Source: Flammula alnicola (taxonomy: Eukaryota > Basidiomycota > Agaricomycetes > Agaricales > Strophariaceae). From it: a DNA stretch of 64,000 nt. Both the position numbers and the translations under genes were made by a program. Where the stretch lies: the NCBI GenBank assembly GCA_015499995.1, contig JADNRV010000058.1:186001-250000 (forward strand), written 5' to 3'. Below the pieces are notes generated by a model that saw nothing but the letters and a program-made list of their open reading frames with translations, did not search any database and was not told the DNA's origin. Positions 1-12,005 of the stretch are shown here, piece by piece; the stretch's first letter is position 1; every line of letters begins with the position of its first letter.

Positions 1-1589
1 GAAAGCGAATAACCCGCCCACACCGCCATGATAGCCTCCATGCCAAGGTCCTCGCACCAATGGAAATATTCCATAAGACCCAATCCACTACGAAGGAAAA
101 CTCAGCAAATTGCTGATCGTTTCACCAGAGAACCTTACTCGGTATTAATGTAGGACCAGTCACCGACACGACCTGAATTAGGTTGTTTAGCAAGGGAGGA
201 TTGCGAACTCGAGAAATACTCACCAGGCCTGTCGACTAGAGGGCCAATCTAAAAAAAGGATTGTCAGCAAGACGTCACTAAGATCGTAAGAGTCGTACCG
301 TGTTGTTCCATTGCCATCGAGTGGCGAAAGTCTGGCCCTCCAGGTTATTTCCTCCAGGAAGACGGAAGAAAGAAGGCTTCATTTCCGCCAATGCCTCCCA
401 GACGCGCATAAGGTCATCATTAAAAGGCGCGTGCAAAAGTAAGGAACTTACTTCCGCAATATCGATTCGCATACCGTTTTCTCGGTTCTTAAAGGTCGGT
501 GGGAATAACGAGAGCATCGCGAAATTGATGTTCTCTCCTGCGGCCGAATTTCCGTTCACAGTGATGGCAAACATGTTCGCAAACGAGCCTGGGGTGAGGT
601 TGGTGCTCAGAGACACTTGAACCTGCTTCCAGGCCGTTTGCGAGCCTGAAATAGAGATCTTCGTGGAGGTCAAAATCGTCCCGACTCCGTCTTGTAAGCT
701 AACGACAAGATTGTCACGGAATTGAGAGGCCGCAGGAAAACGATAATAGAAGGAAGCCTTGTATACATTTCCCGGCGTAATTTGAAGGCCTGACAGCAAG
801 GTTTAACACTTGGTTCTCTGAATGCGAGCAGAGGAGGATCTTACCAGAGTTGCCAACGTTCGCGAACCCGACCCCTACAATATTACCAGCAGGGACAGTC
901 AGCTGAAGAGCATTGGGCAATGCGGACGACACCGGTGTCGTTTCTGCGATGACAGCAACGCTCGAATTAATTGACTTCCACCCTGCCAATGCGGCCGTTG
1001 TCCCTTCAGAAGTTAAGTGATTAGTCTTATTATATAGTGTATAGAAATGTCTGAAAACTTACCTGGAGTAACAAGCTGAAAGGCACGGTTTTGCAGAACT
1101 GTATGCGGTAGAAGCTGTCGGAATCTGCGATTGACAAGAATAATTTTATGAACTAACGTTCGGCGTATAATCCTCCGTCACCGCTCTGCCGCAACGTTAA
1201 TGAGTTATTTGAATCCGAGGCAAAACATGTACACTTACATGCTATTATCGGATATCAAGAGGGCAAACAAATCTACATGAGACCTCCAAAATAGAGGGTA
1301 AAAAGGAAACATACGCTGATATCCTGAAAACCAAAAACTGTTCAACACATGCTTTTCGCCAAGATCAAACCCAAAAAAGACACACCTCAAACATTTGGCC
1401 AACTGTATTCAATCCATAAGGCCATCAAATCATACGAAGGGTATACCATGATGACCACTCACACATCGTAGTCGGAACGGGATGGCTCGCCGTCGCACTA
1501 ATCGATACCGTCGTCTGTGCCTTGCCCACATCCACCACGCCCGCCAAAACCACGGCAAGAGCCAAAAACCAAACGTGCGTCCTCATCAT
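1..1589 (-). CDS. GH51 alpha-L-arabinofuranosidase, secreted, C-terminal part outside the window
   Basis: Predicted secreted hemicellulase that releases terminal alpha-L-arabinose from arabinoxylan or arabinan. The start at 1589 opens a hydrophobic signal peptide ([17 protein letters not shown]...) ending near an A-Q site. Two tiny exons follow (17 bp at 1386-1402 and 9 bp at 1315-1323) that complete the family motif MFEDIS, then [10 protein letters not shown] and LLQNRAFQ. Further on come a carbohydrate-binding-like beta region and the conserved block MRIDIAE...[16 protein letters not shown] with WQWN, then [20 protein letters not shown] up to the window edge. These are hallmark GH51 strings. 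The catalytic acid/base and nucleophile lie in the part beyond position 1. At least six short introns interrupt it. No damage is seen in the visible part. Confidence 0.9.
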
Positions 1590-2872
1590 CTTCCTATTTG
1601 GCAATTATTTACCTGCAGGTGGAACCGAAGGGTGTCGAAGGTGGAGTCGGACATATGTATCCCTCTCTCGTTGAATTTAAACACCTCCATTTCCTCGCGG
1701 TCCGTAGCGTGAAGTGACGGGCGACCTGCAAAGGGTGCGGGCGCCGGAGGCGCTATGACGGCGCGGGTGGAGGGCAAGGCGGGCCGGGCCTTCGTAGCCA
1801 GGCGGCAAGCTCCGTGAGAAGAGAAGCCCGCCAAGGCGTCAAGCCAGTACTGACGAGGCCTAAGCACCGTATGGTCAACGCTGAAAGAAATTAAGAAGTG
1901 AAGCAGGGAAGCGTGGACGAGAGCAGGAGGGCTGGAAAGCTGGCCACGTTATTAGTAATTACCTTCTGAGCGGCTCGAGTTCTGCGGGGGAAAGTCGGAT
2001 CCATAGCGAGGACAAGGAAAGACCTTGAGGCCTGAGGGCTAGTAATGAGAAAGTATTCTTGAAAATTTATGGTCAACAATAAGAGGAGGACGTCAACGTC
2101 GACTGTGCCCGAGTGCAGCCCGTTCAAGGATAACTTCATGTGGCCCTGCAAATCCACTAAACCACTAAACCCGCCCGTCACCTGCGAGAGTTCTCAACAT
2201 AGAGAGGACAAGGTCAAAGTACGGCTGCGAACACTCGCAAAAATCTTCTCCGATTCTCTCAGCCATTCGCACACAAGCAGATCATGGGAGCCCGACAGCG
2301 CACTTGGCACATACACCGTCTCAAAATTTCGTGCCTAATCGAACACGTCAATGCTCCGTATTTTTAGAACCAGAAAAAAAACACGTTCAATGTCTGTTGA
2401 GAGTACGCACCAGAATATGGCTCGCCGCTCCACTCTTCTCAGCCTGACCACCTGACCAGCGATAGCGATGATTCGGGCACCGAGCACACAACATCGAGAG
2501 ACCGAATGGATGAACACACGAACCAGATGACGTCTTCCGTTGTGACGGAAAGCACCCATGTCCGGAATCTCGAAACCGGACGAGGAAGAAACCTCAGCTT
2601 CTACGCGCGCGCAGGCCAGTCCACAGAGCAGAAAGCGAGAACTGGGACCATGGCACTGGCCACACACGCAAATCATGCATCATGTGCAGAAGGCCTGCTG
2701 AGTCGGATGCTGACGCACCCCGAAGCCACAACCAGCATCACATTACCCATACCATAAGAATAAAACAGGAAAGCTGTCTCCCATCTCCTCTCCTCTCCTC
2801 TCTTCTTGCCTGCCTCTCTTCCCTTCCTTCTGCCACAACGCTCTAGACCTCGCCTCAACGCCAACTTCAATC
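1590..2872. other. Intergenic, no supported gene
   Basis: About 1.3 kb between the upstream end of the arabinofuranosidase gene and the 3' end of SAM50. Only short open frames occur on both strands, without recognisable domains or splice structure. A polypyrimidine tract rich in CTCCT units lies at about 2778-2830. The first few hundred bases above 1589 should hold the arabinofuranosidase promoter. Confidence 0.5.
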
Positions 2873-4930
2873 CTACATGAACTCCAGGCCCATGCCCACC
2901 TGCACGCCTCTCCGCATGCCGTCGCTCTTGTTCGCAGCGAGCGGCACCCCGAAATTCACCTCCACGCGTACTGGATCGAATCTATATATCAGGCCCACGC
3001 CTGCAGATATCGATGGACGCGACAGGGAGGCGGCGATGGTGTCTTTCAGTGGCACATCTGTGTAAATTAATTTGGGTTAGTCGAGTCAGAAAAACATGTT
3101 TGAAATTAGAAAAATTGCGACAGCCGATTCCCCGAAATCGAAAGAAACGAAAACAAGTCGGCAATGGCGAGGGTAGCTAAGAACTTGAAGATACAGAGCC
3201 AGAGAAAAGACATACCCTGGTTAACGCCGTCGAGTCTGCCCGCATTCACCCAAGCATGCGTCTTGACCGGCCAGTGTGCCTTGGTCGGGATGCTTGAAAT
3301 GACACTAACGCCTGCGGAATAGTACAGCTCGCCTCCCACTGAATCATCTACAAATCGTGTTCAACGTATGTGCGTTTTTTAGTTTGCAAATAGACGGAAC
3401 ACGCAAATTAGTATTACTCACCTCCATCCCGCGGACCCATACTATTCGCCCTGAACGACCTTATCGACGTAGGACCTCCCAGCTGGAACCGGTCAGAGAA
3501 AAGCGTCTTTCCGCCCTCTCCGAGACCCCATAGCAGCCCTGACCGCGCCGCCAGCGATACTGACTAGAGTCGGGAGTCAAAGTACCCAGTTAGCTCGACA
3601 AAACAGAACCTAAGATATTAGGAGACTCACCACGCCACTGTCGCCAAGCTTCCTCGAGACCTGGCCCTCGCCCTCGATTTTGTAAAAGTGTGCGTCGCCG
3701 CCCAGCCCGTGCCCTGCGAGTTCTTGGGAGAGTTTCGCGTATACCCCGCGCGTCGCGGCGATCCTGTCGTCGCGCGTGTCGAATAGGACGCTGTGGCTCA
3801 GCGCGGATTTTGTGGAGATGCCTGCCGCTTCTCGCATGCTGTGTAGTAGAAATAAAGAGTCGCCGTATTTAATTAGTTAATATTCACGCGAGAAAGAAAA
3901 AGAATAGCAAGAAAAGCCGCACCTAATAGACGCAGTAGGCGTCAGCCCCGCGATATGTCGAATAACGGCATCGTACGCGAACTCGTTTGCGCCTCTACTG
4001 GGAATTCCTGTCTAGGACAGACAGATACACGTAATGTCAGGATACAAAGGAAGGGAGACAGCCACCGCTGACCTAGCTCACCCTGACAACTGCCCGAATA
4101 CCTCTCAGCCCCTCTGTGCAGCTCGCGTATGTGGAGAGGTCCCGCTCCAAGGCATAAGCTGAAATTTCGCCGAACGTTGTCATGTTGGGGGTGAGCGGTG
4201 CAGTGAGGGCGCCACGGAAAGCGCGCCGGGTTTTTGTGCCGAGAGATAGATTAGCCTCGAACGTTTCTGCACCGCCAAAGACGTTTCGTATGCGGGCAGA
4301 GGCGCTCTAGCAAGGGGTAAACGGTAAACGGGGACCAACATAGAGAAGGAGAGAAGAGGCATACCGCAGTGCCTTCGCTGTTCCCGACTTCGGTTGAGCT
4401 GGAGACATACCACCTGCCGCGCTCTTTCGTCTTGAACACCAAGTCCATATCACCTTGCTGGGCGAGGATATCGCGAGGACGATCGATGTACGCCTCGACG
4501 GACGAGAAGATGTCGGTCTTTCTTAGAGAGTTGGATATACGTCTCGTTGCATGGAGCACGTCCTCCAGGGTAGTGGGCTGCTCGGCGACAGCAGGGAAGG
4601 GTGGGGGTATGGCAGGGTTAATGATGGCACCGAGGAAGGACTGGCGGGTGTGTGTCGCGCCTTCTACGCGAACAGCGGATATATTCACGGATGTTTTGAG
4701 ATTGTCATTGATCTACAAAGGCCATGGGTCACGGCTGCACGAGAGATAAGAAAGATACTGACGACTTCAGATAAATGGAGAATGGCAGATTCGTATTCGC
4801 CCCTCAGTTTCCTGGCGATGCGGTCCTGTTGCCATTTTATGAGTTTGTCGAGCTCCTTGGGCTCCTTTTCGCGGGGTGCAGATGAGTTGTGGAGAGGAGG
4901 TTTGAGTTGTGGAGAATCCAAGTCGGCCAT
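2873..4930 (-). CDS. SAM50: SAM50/TOB55, mitochondrial outer-membrane beta-barrel insertase (Omp85 family)
   Basis: Core subunit of the SAM complex, which inserts beta-barrel proteins such as porin and Tom40 into the mitochondrial outer membrane. The ATG at 4930 gives MADLDSPQLKPPLHNSS followed by a helical charged stretch. A single POTRA-like region follows after an intron (NISAVRVEGATHTRQSFLGA, then ATRRISNSLRKTDIFSSVEAY). The bacterial surface antigen barrel comes next, ending in the family signature GVGLIYRFDPVRVEVNFGVPL and closing with GLEFM, a C-terminal beta-signal-like strand. The stop is at 2873-2875. Several short introns occur. The gene is divergent from the MATE gene with about 180 bp between start codons. 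It looks intact. Confidence 0.9.
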
Positions 4931-5109
4931 GGCTTTCCAGTTCAAAAGGGTGAACGGAAGAAAACGCCAACAAGAAAATCATCACGTGAGTGAATAGATC
5001 GAGATTAGACGGTCGGGCGGGCGGAACGAGTGTGATGTAATAATGTCCGCCCGCCCGGTGATAGTGTCTCCATTTTTTGCTAAACAGTGTCCCTTGTCGT
5101 CCGACCACA
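4931..5109. promoter_or_regulatory. Shared divergent promoter region SAM50 / MATE
   Basis: Only 179 bp separate the two divergent start codons, so both promoters and 5' UTRs must fit or overlap here. It contains the near-palindromic sequence CCGCCCGCCC around 5015-5060. No defined binding site can be assigned from sequence alone. Confidence 0.5.
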
Positions 5110-8100
5110 ATGTCCTCCACATATGCTCACTATCAGGGCCCTTCTTCTCTCCCAGCCGACTATGCAATTCTATCCACACTCAATTCTCACCATATAGACT
5201 CTGCAATAGAGTCAGACGAGTCGGACGAAGACTCTACGCCCACTATCGCTGGCTCTCCCCGTCACGTAACCCGTCGCGAGAGTTTTCCTGCAGCCTACTA
5301 TTACCGTCCCCATAACCCGACTATTGGGTCCTATCCGCGCGATGACCGCGCAAGCGTAGCGTCATTGCAGACTTCCGGTGTCGATTTTACCTTGGCCTCA
5401 GAGACTACACCCCTTCTGAACAACCCACCTATACCACGCATCGAAGAAAGCATCGACCGCGACCCATCTTATGACAATGAATCCAAAGTTTTCATGTTCT
5501 GGGAGGAACTCCTTATACTAACCAAATATGCTTTACCCGTCTTTGGGTACGTTTCCAGCGTTTTCCAGCGCTATCTTATCCGGTCACTCACTCTCTTCCG
5601 TAGAACGCACGTTCTTGAATATTCCCTCGTCATCGTTTCTGTTGTATCTATTGGACATATCTCAACTACCGCGCTTGCCGCAATTACTCTCGGCTCTATG
5701 ACCGCCAGCGTTAGCGGATTCAGCATCATCCAAGGGTTCGCCAGTGCCCTCGACACAATGCTTCCCTCCGCATGGACCTCTCCCCAACCACAACTCGTCG
5801 GTCTCTGGTCGCAACGCATGAGTAAGTCAACACTACTTCCTCCCCTCCTCCCTTCCATACCACCTGTCGTCCCCTTTACTCCGGCCTCGAATAAAGGCAT
5901 ATTGCCTCTCACCGAGAACGTCACTAACTCCACAACTCGCCTCATTTCACAGCTGTTGTCATGTTCGCCTCTTTAATAGTAAGTATCTATTCCTGCGTCT
6001 TGTCTCGGCCGAATAGCACGAAATATGACTCACCACTAATCTTACCCCTAACCCCAGCCCACCCTCCTTATCTGGTTCAATGCCGAATCCATCCTGGTCT
6101 TCCTCAAACAGGACCCTGAAGTCGCGCACCTCGCCTCCATCTACCTGCGCTGGGTCGCGCTGGGTCTTCCAGGTTTGGCTTCCCGTTTGCCTTTTCCGTC
6201 CCTAGTAACCTTAAATTAACGATAAACTATTCTATTCTTATCCATTGCGCGCTTTTAGCCTATGCGTTCAACTGCATCAGCCGGTACGCTTCCTTCACTT
6301 CATACATGCCTTCTAGGGTGACCCGCAGTTTGATCTGATATGAAAATTTTAGGCGTTATTTCCAGTCTCAAGGTACCCCCGTCTCCGTCGCATCTCGGAT
6401 GAAGCGCCAAACTAATCTATAAACAGGTCTATTCGCAGTGCCTACGCGCATCGTGTTCATAGTCGCGCCAATCAACGCGCTCCTCAACTACCTCCTCGGT
6501 AAGCCCCTCCTTCCACCTTCTTTTCGCACTCAACCTAAACCTACCATGTGCTCTCTCTAGTATGGGGCCCCGCACCCATCCGTCTCGGGTTCATCGGTGC
6601 CCCAATCGCCACCGCCATCTCCTTCAACCTCATCTCTCTGATGTCCATCCTCTATGGCATCTTCTATACCCCACACACGGCGTGGCACCCCCTCTCCCGC
6701 CGGATGTTCACTAGCCTGGGTGTTTTGGTCAATCTAGGACTGAGCGGCGTCGGTTAGTACTGTTACTGCATTGGTTATTATATATGTCGCATAACACTGA
6801 TGATCTTGTACAGGTCAAACGGCATCGGAGTGGTGGGCATGGGAGCTCGTCGCGCTCGCTGCGTCCTTGTGCGTCTGTCCAATTCTAAGTTTCCTTTTTC
6901 TGTTCGTATTAATTAACCCTCGCAAAGACTCGGACCAACGGCGCTGGCGACACAATCAGTGCTGCTTGTCTCTTCCTCTACAACCTTTCAAGCGCCCTTC
7001 GCGCTGAGCATAGCTACTGCTGTACGGTGCGTCTTCACCTTCCTCCTTTTTTTGAGTAGAAGGGCGTTCTTAATGATCCATTCTTTCTTTTCTGTAATAA
7101 TAGGATCGGCAACCTCCTCGGCGAGTCCAAAGCTAAGCGCGCAGGCGTCGCCGCCAACACGTCTATCCTTATGGCCTTCCTCATCGCGTGCATCCCGAGG
7201 TGAGTTTGCGCTGCATTTCGTGGATCGTTTGTTTGTTTGGTGATCTGTGTGGCGGTGGCGGTGTGGCGCATCTGCTACTTTACTCCATGTAGAGTCCACA
7301 GTACATGACCGCGCGCGTCCATCGACGCCCTCGTTCCGTTTTTACTTTGTGATAACGCGGATTTTGACTGCTGATGCATTTCTAGTACGGTCTTCCTCGT
7401 GTTCCGGAATTCATGGGCGTATATATTCAATGATGATCCAGGTCTGTCTTCCGCTCATTCGCTCTTGTTTTGTGGCTTGAACTTTGTGCTTTATGTTGAC
7501 CTCACCTGCTGTTCCTAAAATTAAAAAAAAAAACAGCCGTCGTCAAACTCGTAGCGTCCATCATGCCGATCATCGCGCTCTTCCAGGTGTTCGACGGCAT
7601 TGCAGCTGTTACTGGTGGTATATTCCGCGCTAGAGGTAAACAGGTACGCGTTTTTGTCCAAGAAATTCAACGGCTGGTGTTCATTCATTCGGTTTTCTCT
7701 CTCTTTTCATGATCACATAGTTTCTGGGTGCTCTGCTGAACCTCAGGTGAGCTTTTTATTTTTTTTGGTAGATGGTTTATTTCGAGAATTGCCGAACTAA
7801 CTACCATCTTCGACAACAGCGCATATTACATTTTCGGTAAGCCCCTTCCCCCCCTAATAAAAGCAAAAACAAGCAATAACTAACTACCATCACCACCACC
7901 ACCACCACTCTACAGGCATCCCACTCGGCATCTACCTCGCCTTCAGACACCATCTCGAGCTGCACGGGCTCTGGCTCGGCCTCACGTTCTCGCTCGTCTA
8001 CTGCGCGCTGATTGGCACGTGGCTGTGTCTGCTCACGGACTGGGACCACGAGGTGCGCAAGGTCGAACAGCGGCTCGAGGAGGAGGATAAGGTGCGCAGG

Positions 8101-8154
8101 CAGGAGAGCCGCGATGTGGAGCGGGATAGGGTTGGGGGTGTGGATGGGCTGTAA
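5110..8154 (+). CDS. MATE-family multidrug/toxin extrusion transporter
   Basis: Polytopic antiporter of the MATE family (yeast Erc1-like), expected in the plasma or vacuolar membrane and exporting organic compounds against H+ or Na+. The ATG at 5110 starts a hydrophilic N-terminus with acidic and serine-rich stretches (IESDESDEDSTPTIAGSP) and the fungal MATE motif ETTPLLNN. The first membrane region has VFG joined by an intron to the next exon, then SIGHISTTALAAITLGSMTA, GFSIIQGFASALDTMLPSAW and PQLVGLWSQRM, all typical of fungal MATE proteins. Many small exons with introns of 45-70 nt carry the remaining helices. The last exon has LHGLWLGLTFSLVYCALIGT and a charged tail ending in GGVDGL, stop at 8152-8154. 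No disruption was found. Confidence 0.88.
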
Positions 8155-9984
8155 GGAGGCTGTGGGCGGGAGGTGTGGGGAGTGTGTGGGGAGTGTGTTG
8201 GGTGGAGAGGGATGGCGTGTGTGCGATGGTGATGCAGTGGGATGCTGAAGCTGCACGCGAGGTGGATGAGTGTACTCGCGTGAATTATGAAAGTAATGCC
8301 AATCATGATGCATGATATTTCTCAATGCTTTTCAGCATGCGCACCTTTGTAGCTCCGCACAGCCACCCTCTTCTGTGGGCGCCAGTGGCTGTGCCATACT
8401 TTGTTCACTTTATGTTCAAATTCGGCTTTGACTCCGAGTCTTGCCATTGGACGACTCGTACGCGGAAAGTCTGTTGGACCTTGGGGTTGAATCGTCCGAA
8501 GCTCAACATCCGCTGAAGTTAAGCCTACCATCTCCAGTGCTCGAGCCATTTTCTGAGATCTTCCTCTAGCAGCTTGTTACGAGTCCTATTTATAGGAGTC
8601 GTTCTTTTTACCCAACCCTCCGCAGAAAAAAGCGTTACGCTTGGAATACCGCAGGAACAACTTTCCTATTTTGGAATGATGGCATCACCGGCTGCCTTTG
8701 TTCCGATGCGTGTTGCTTTTCGGTGTTACATAATTCCCGACGGCAGCCAGGCAGCTCCGAGCGGAGTTTCAAATATGTGACCGTTGCCACCACCTCCTTA
8801 TCGCCCACTTCCCACCTGCTAGTACTACCATCGCCATCCGTAGCTCCCCTCACGGCAAACCCACGGAGCCAACCCACGAAAACCCACGCCAGCGAGCCAT
8901 GAGGCCTTGAGGGCTCGTCAGCACCGTTTTGCTTCATCAGCAAGCCGGCTACGGAACCCGATGACGCCAGCGAGGAAGGGCGCCAGGAGGAAGAGGGAGC
9001 TAACAAATGGTGCCAGGTATGTGGTCACCACCCCCTACCCTGCTGCTAACCCCCGCCACCCTCATTTCCTGCAGATGCAGACACCGTGGGTACCAACCCG
9101 CCCCCACTGCAGCACGAACACCAGGGAAACGAAACCAAGTACGTGGCGAACCAGCCCGTATGACTCCATTAATGCCCCCACCCCCTCCTTTTTCATTTAG
9201 ACAAGGGTCGAGGCCATCTTCTCGCCCATGGCCTCCCCCTCCTTTCCTTTGACCAAACAAAAGGCCATGCCATTGTAATCTCTGCCCAGTGGGTTCCGAA
9301 CCAACCTCCCACTTCACGGAGCAGCCACAGGACCGCGCCCTGCATATGCAAACCCCGACATCGACCACAAACACAGGTGCCCCAGGAGCATCAGACAGGT
9401 GAGTATGCCCTCAACTCTATACTTTCACTCTGCACAACCCTGCTAACTACCCACGCTCCATTTTTTTGTGTAGGATGCGCCTGTGGCCGCCGCGCCCTCC
9501 CACCTTCAACGATACGAACGATCCTGGCACATGCAGTGACATGTGACCCACAGCGACCATGAACGATGCCAGCAATCGCGCTGCTGGAAGGATTTTGGGG
9601 AACAAGGTATGTATTACCCACACCACACACCACACCTTTTCTCGAGTGGAACAGAGCTCAAGGTTGCAGCCTTGCCCTCCCCTTCCCTCGCTAATGTGAG
9701 TACACACAGCACCGACATTGAATACTGACCCCCCACAAACCTGCTTGCCGTGGAGCAGCCTTGAGCACCCACTCACACCTATCATTTCCCTATCATTTTG
9801 ACACCGTGATCACTGCTTGTAGTATTTACTTTACATCTCAGATGTACTAGATATTTTTCAATATAATTATTTGACTATCTATAATATGTTTGAAGGTTAT
9901 TCCTATAATTTAAATGAATTTCTACCAAGGCTTTCCTTCCGAATCCAGTATCGAGTTTGAACCATGAATTAGGGGAGTGCATGT
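8155..9984. other. Gene-poor stretch, no supported gene
   Basis: The first ~100 bp are the G/T-rich 3' end of the MATE gene. From about 8900 to 9790 the plus strand is strongly C/CA-rich, with several GTATGT-like donors and TGCAG-like acceptors alternating with short exon-sized pieces. This could be a decayed intron-rich gene, but no domain can be read in any frame. 9830-9960 is AT-rich. Confidence 0.4.
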
Positions 9985-10144
9985 GATATAGTCTCAACCC
10001 AGACGCTTGGGAAGATTGTGGCTGTGCCAACCCATTTCGGCACTGCCTACAGGAGGAATCTTTACCAAGACGTCTGGTACGGATTTACCGTAACCGAGTA
10101 CATGAGTTTTTCAAACCCCGACTAACGACCGAAAGCGGAAATTC
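9985..10144. repeat. Left copy of the inverted repeat flanking the DIRS-like element
   Basis: Positions 10074-10144 match the reverse complement of 17384-17454 over 71 bp with only two differences (CT versus AC near CCCCGA). The outer portion (about 9985-10077) is an imperfect hairpin: its arms CCAGACGCTTGGGAAGAT and ATCTTTACCAAGACGTCTGG face each other. It resembles the palindrome outside the right copy more weakly. The two copies therefore have the same order of parts in mirror orientation. Confidence 0.85.
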
Positions 10145-10215
10145 CCCCTATATGCAGCCCCCACCTCGACAGCACTCCCTAGACTCGTGACCAGCCTTAT
10201 ATGAGAAAACTCCGC

Positions 10216-10236
10216 GATGAGCCTGAAAGGCTCATC
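10216..10236. repeat. Perfect 8-bp stem-loop upstream of gag
   Basis: GATGAGCC, five-base loop TGAAA, GGCTCATC. It lies between the left inverted repeat and the gag start, in what would be the 5' untranslated region of the element. Its role is unknown. Confidence 0.6.
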
Positions 10237-10532
10237 TTAGGATAAGATAAGGTCAGGCAGCAGAACCAAAATGATCTAATCATCGTCTTATGTAATCACA
10301 TCGATGAAAGAATCCTTGTCGAAAAAACGTCTCCTCATCTCTCTCAAGATTTGGTTCTGCCGAAACCTTTTTTCTGAGGTCTCTGAACTCATCCAGCATC
10401 TTTTTTCGAACACTTTGTAGACACCTTTCATATCCATCACCCTTAAGCAAAAATCTCTCCCTCCAAACATCAAACTTAAGATAGAATCTTGACCCTCCTT
10501 TAAACCTCTCTTTTTTCACTCATCTCGCGATA

Positions 10533-12005
10533 ATGGTTGACATCATTAACCCCCCTCCTCCTAACTCTCCTAACATTCAAGGACCCGAAGTTCAGAACCA
10601 GGTGGCAGACAACACTGCTCCTGCGGCCAATCCTGAAGTCGCTCCTGTCAGGATCCCTCGCACCCACATCAATCCGGACGTCATTCAACTCCTCAAAGAT
10701 CTTCCGCTGTACAACAAGCTCGAGACGAACAAGAAAATCGAGCTCGAAAACATCGCCAGGGTGTCACGCACTGTCAACCACGCCTTCGACCCAGTCAATC
10801 ACCCAGGCCCTGGTTCGGCAGCGGCGTCTTTAATCACCGTCGACATGGAGGATCTCTCCGAGCTTCTGGATAACAGCATCCGTGAACGCTACAGAGATGT
10901 TCTACCAATTTCCGTCACGAAATGGATTGCAGAGACCCAAAAAGCTAGAGGTGAGAGCCAAACTACCTTGAAGAGATCGTCTCTCGAGTTGTCCGCGGAC
11001 ACATCTGCGAAATCACTTGAAGCCAGGCTGGCTAAGAGGAGATGTATGAATGGTGACGACATCATTCCTCGAGTCGTCGGAAAGCCAGCTGCTATTATTT
11101 TCCCGCAAATTATGTTTGATACAGAAATTTGCGTTGCCATTCCGTTACCGTTTTTCTTAAATAAAAACCTTCATTATATAATTGACAATGTGGGCTCTTT
11201 ACCTTTGGTCAAATCCAATCTGTTGGATGGTGCGGCCAAGGGCGGATATATTATTGACGTCGAGAAGCTCTCGAAGTTGCTCGGCAGAGAGTTGTCACTG
11301 ACATGCAGTCAATGGACGGAGGCTGGCTGGCAGATGTACCGTTTCCAGCAGGAACGAGATTCCGAGGGCGCCACTGGCAAATTTGCACAGTGGTTCTCTC
11401 AACATTTTAATTTCTTCAGTTCACAGATTGACAAGGATGAGACGTACGATGCTTGGAAATCACTCGAGCTCGAGCTTCGGCAAGAGTTTCGAAGCGAGAA
11501 AAAGGAATATAGCGCATCTCATTACGCTGCTTCCTATGCTCTTGCGAAATCCGAAGCCAAACTCTGGGCCAGATTCGAGGCTGCTCAGGGTCCTTCGAAA
11601 TCCGGAGAACGCCAAGTTTTCCCAGCTCGAAGCGGGGGTAGTAACGGAAGGTTTTCCCGTCCTGGGAACACCTACACGTCGTCTCCTTCCTTTCCATCAA
11701 GCAGCCCGAAGAACGCCCTCCCTGCGTGCTGCATCCTCTGCGGTCAGAGAGGGCATACCATTTTCTCCCATTCCAGTGACGCAACCCCTGCAAAGTCCAG
11801 TGACGGCAAGCCCACTTGGGCAAATTTCACCAACCGTGTCCTTCGCACCCCCGACAACCGTGAAATTTGCATCAAGTTCAACGTCAGAGGCGAGCGTGCT
11901 GATTGCACCCACTCGAAAGATGAACGAGCCCACGTCTGCTCGTACTGCGGAAAGGGCCATTACGCCTTCTCTTGGACCTGCAGAGCCCGTCCAGCCGACG
12001 TTTGA
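10533..12005 (+). CDS. Gag-like zinc-knuckle protein of the DIRS-like element
   Basis: A 490-residue uninterrupted frame beginning MVDIINPPPPNSPNIQGPEV, with a proline-rich N-terminus and a central helical region (SQWTEAGWQMYRFQQERD, KFAQWFSQHFNFF). The C-terminal part is serine-rich and has two Cys/His clusters, CCILCGQRGHTIFSH and VCSYCGKGHYAFSWTC, which suit nucleic-acid-binding knuckles. Its position directly upstream of the RT frame and the zinc clusters support a nucleocapsid-type role in packaging element RNA. The following RT frame overlaps in the +1 frame, so RT may be made by frameshifting or re-initiation. The start context is AATGG; no upstream in-frame ATG is evident. This is the only gene of the element without visible damage. 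Confidence 0.75.
   Translation: MVDIINPPPPNSPNIQGPEVQNQVADNTAPAANPEVAPVRIPRTHINPDVIQLLKDLPLYNKLETNKKIELENIARVSRTVNHAFDPVNHPGPGSAAASLITVDMEDLSELLDNSIRERYRDVLPISVTKWIAETQKARGESQTTLKRSSLELSADTSAKSLEARLAKRRCMNGDDIIPRVVGKPAAIIFPQIMFDTEICVAIPLPFFLNKNLHYIIDNVGSLPLVKSNLLDGAAKGGYIIDVEKLSKLLGRELSLTCSQWTEAGWQMYRFQQERDSEGATGKFAQWFSQHFNFFSSQIDKDETYDAWKSLELELRQEFRSEKKEYSASHYAASYALAKSEAKLWARFEAAQGPSKSGERQVFPARSGGSNGRFSRPGNTYTSSPSFPSSSPKNALPACCILCGQRGHTIFSHSSDATPAKSSDGKPTWANFTNRVLRTPDNREICIKFNVRGERADCTHSKDERAHVCSYCGKGHYAFSWTCRARPADV

Noticed and set aside
1590..2872. Open frames of 60-113 codons as genes
   Set aside because: No recognisable domains, no consistent coding pattern and no plausible splice partners.
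8900..9790. Possible intron-rich gene with many short exons
   Set aside because: Donor- and acceptor-like motifs exist, but no frame shows a domain and the C/CA-rich composition generates such motifs by chance.
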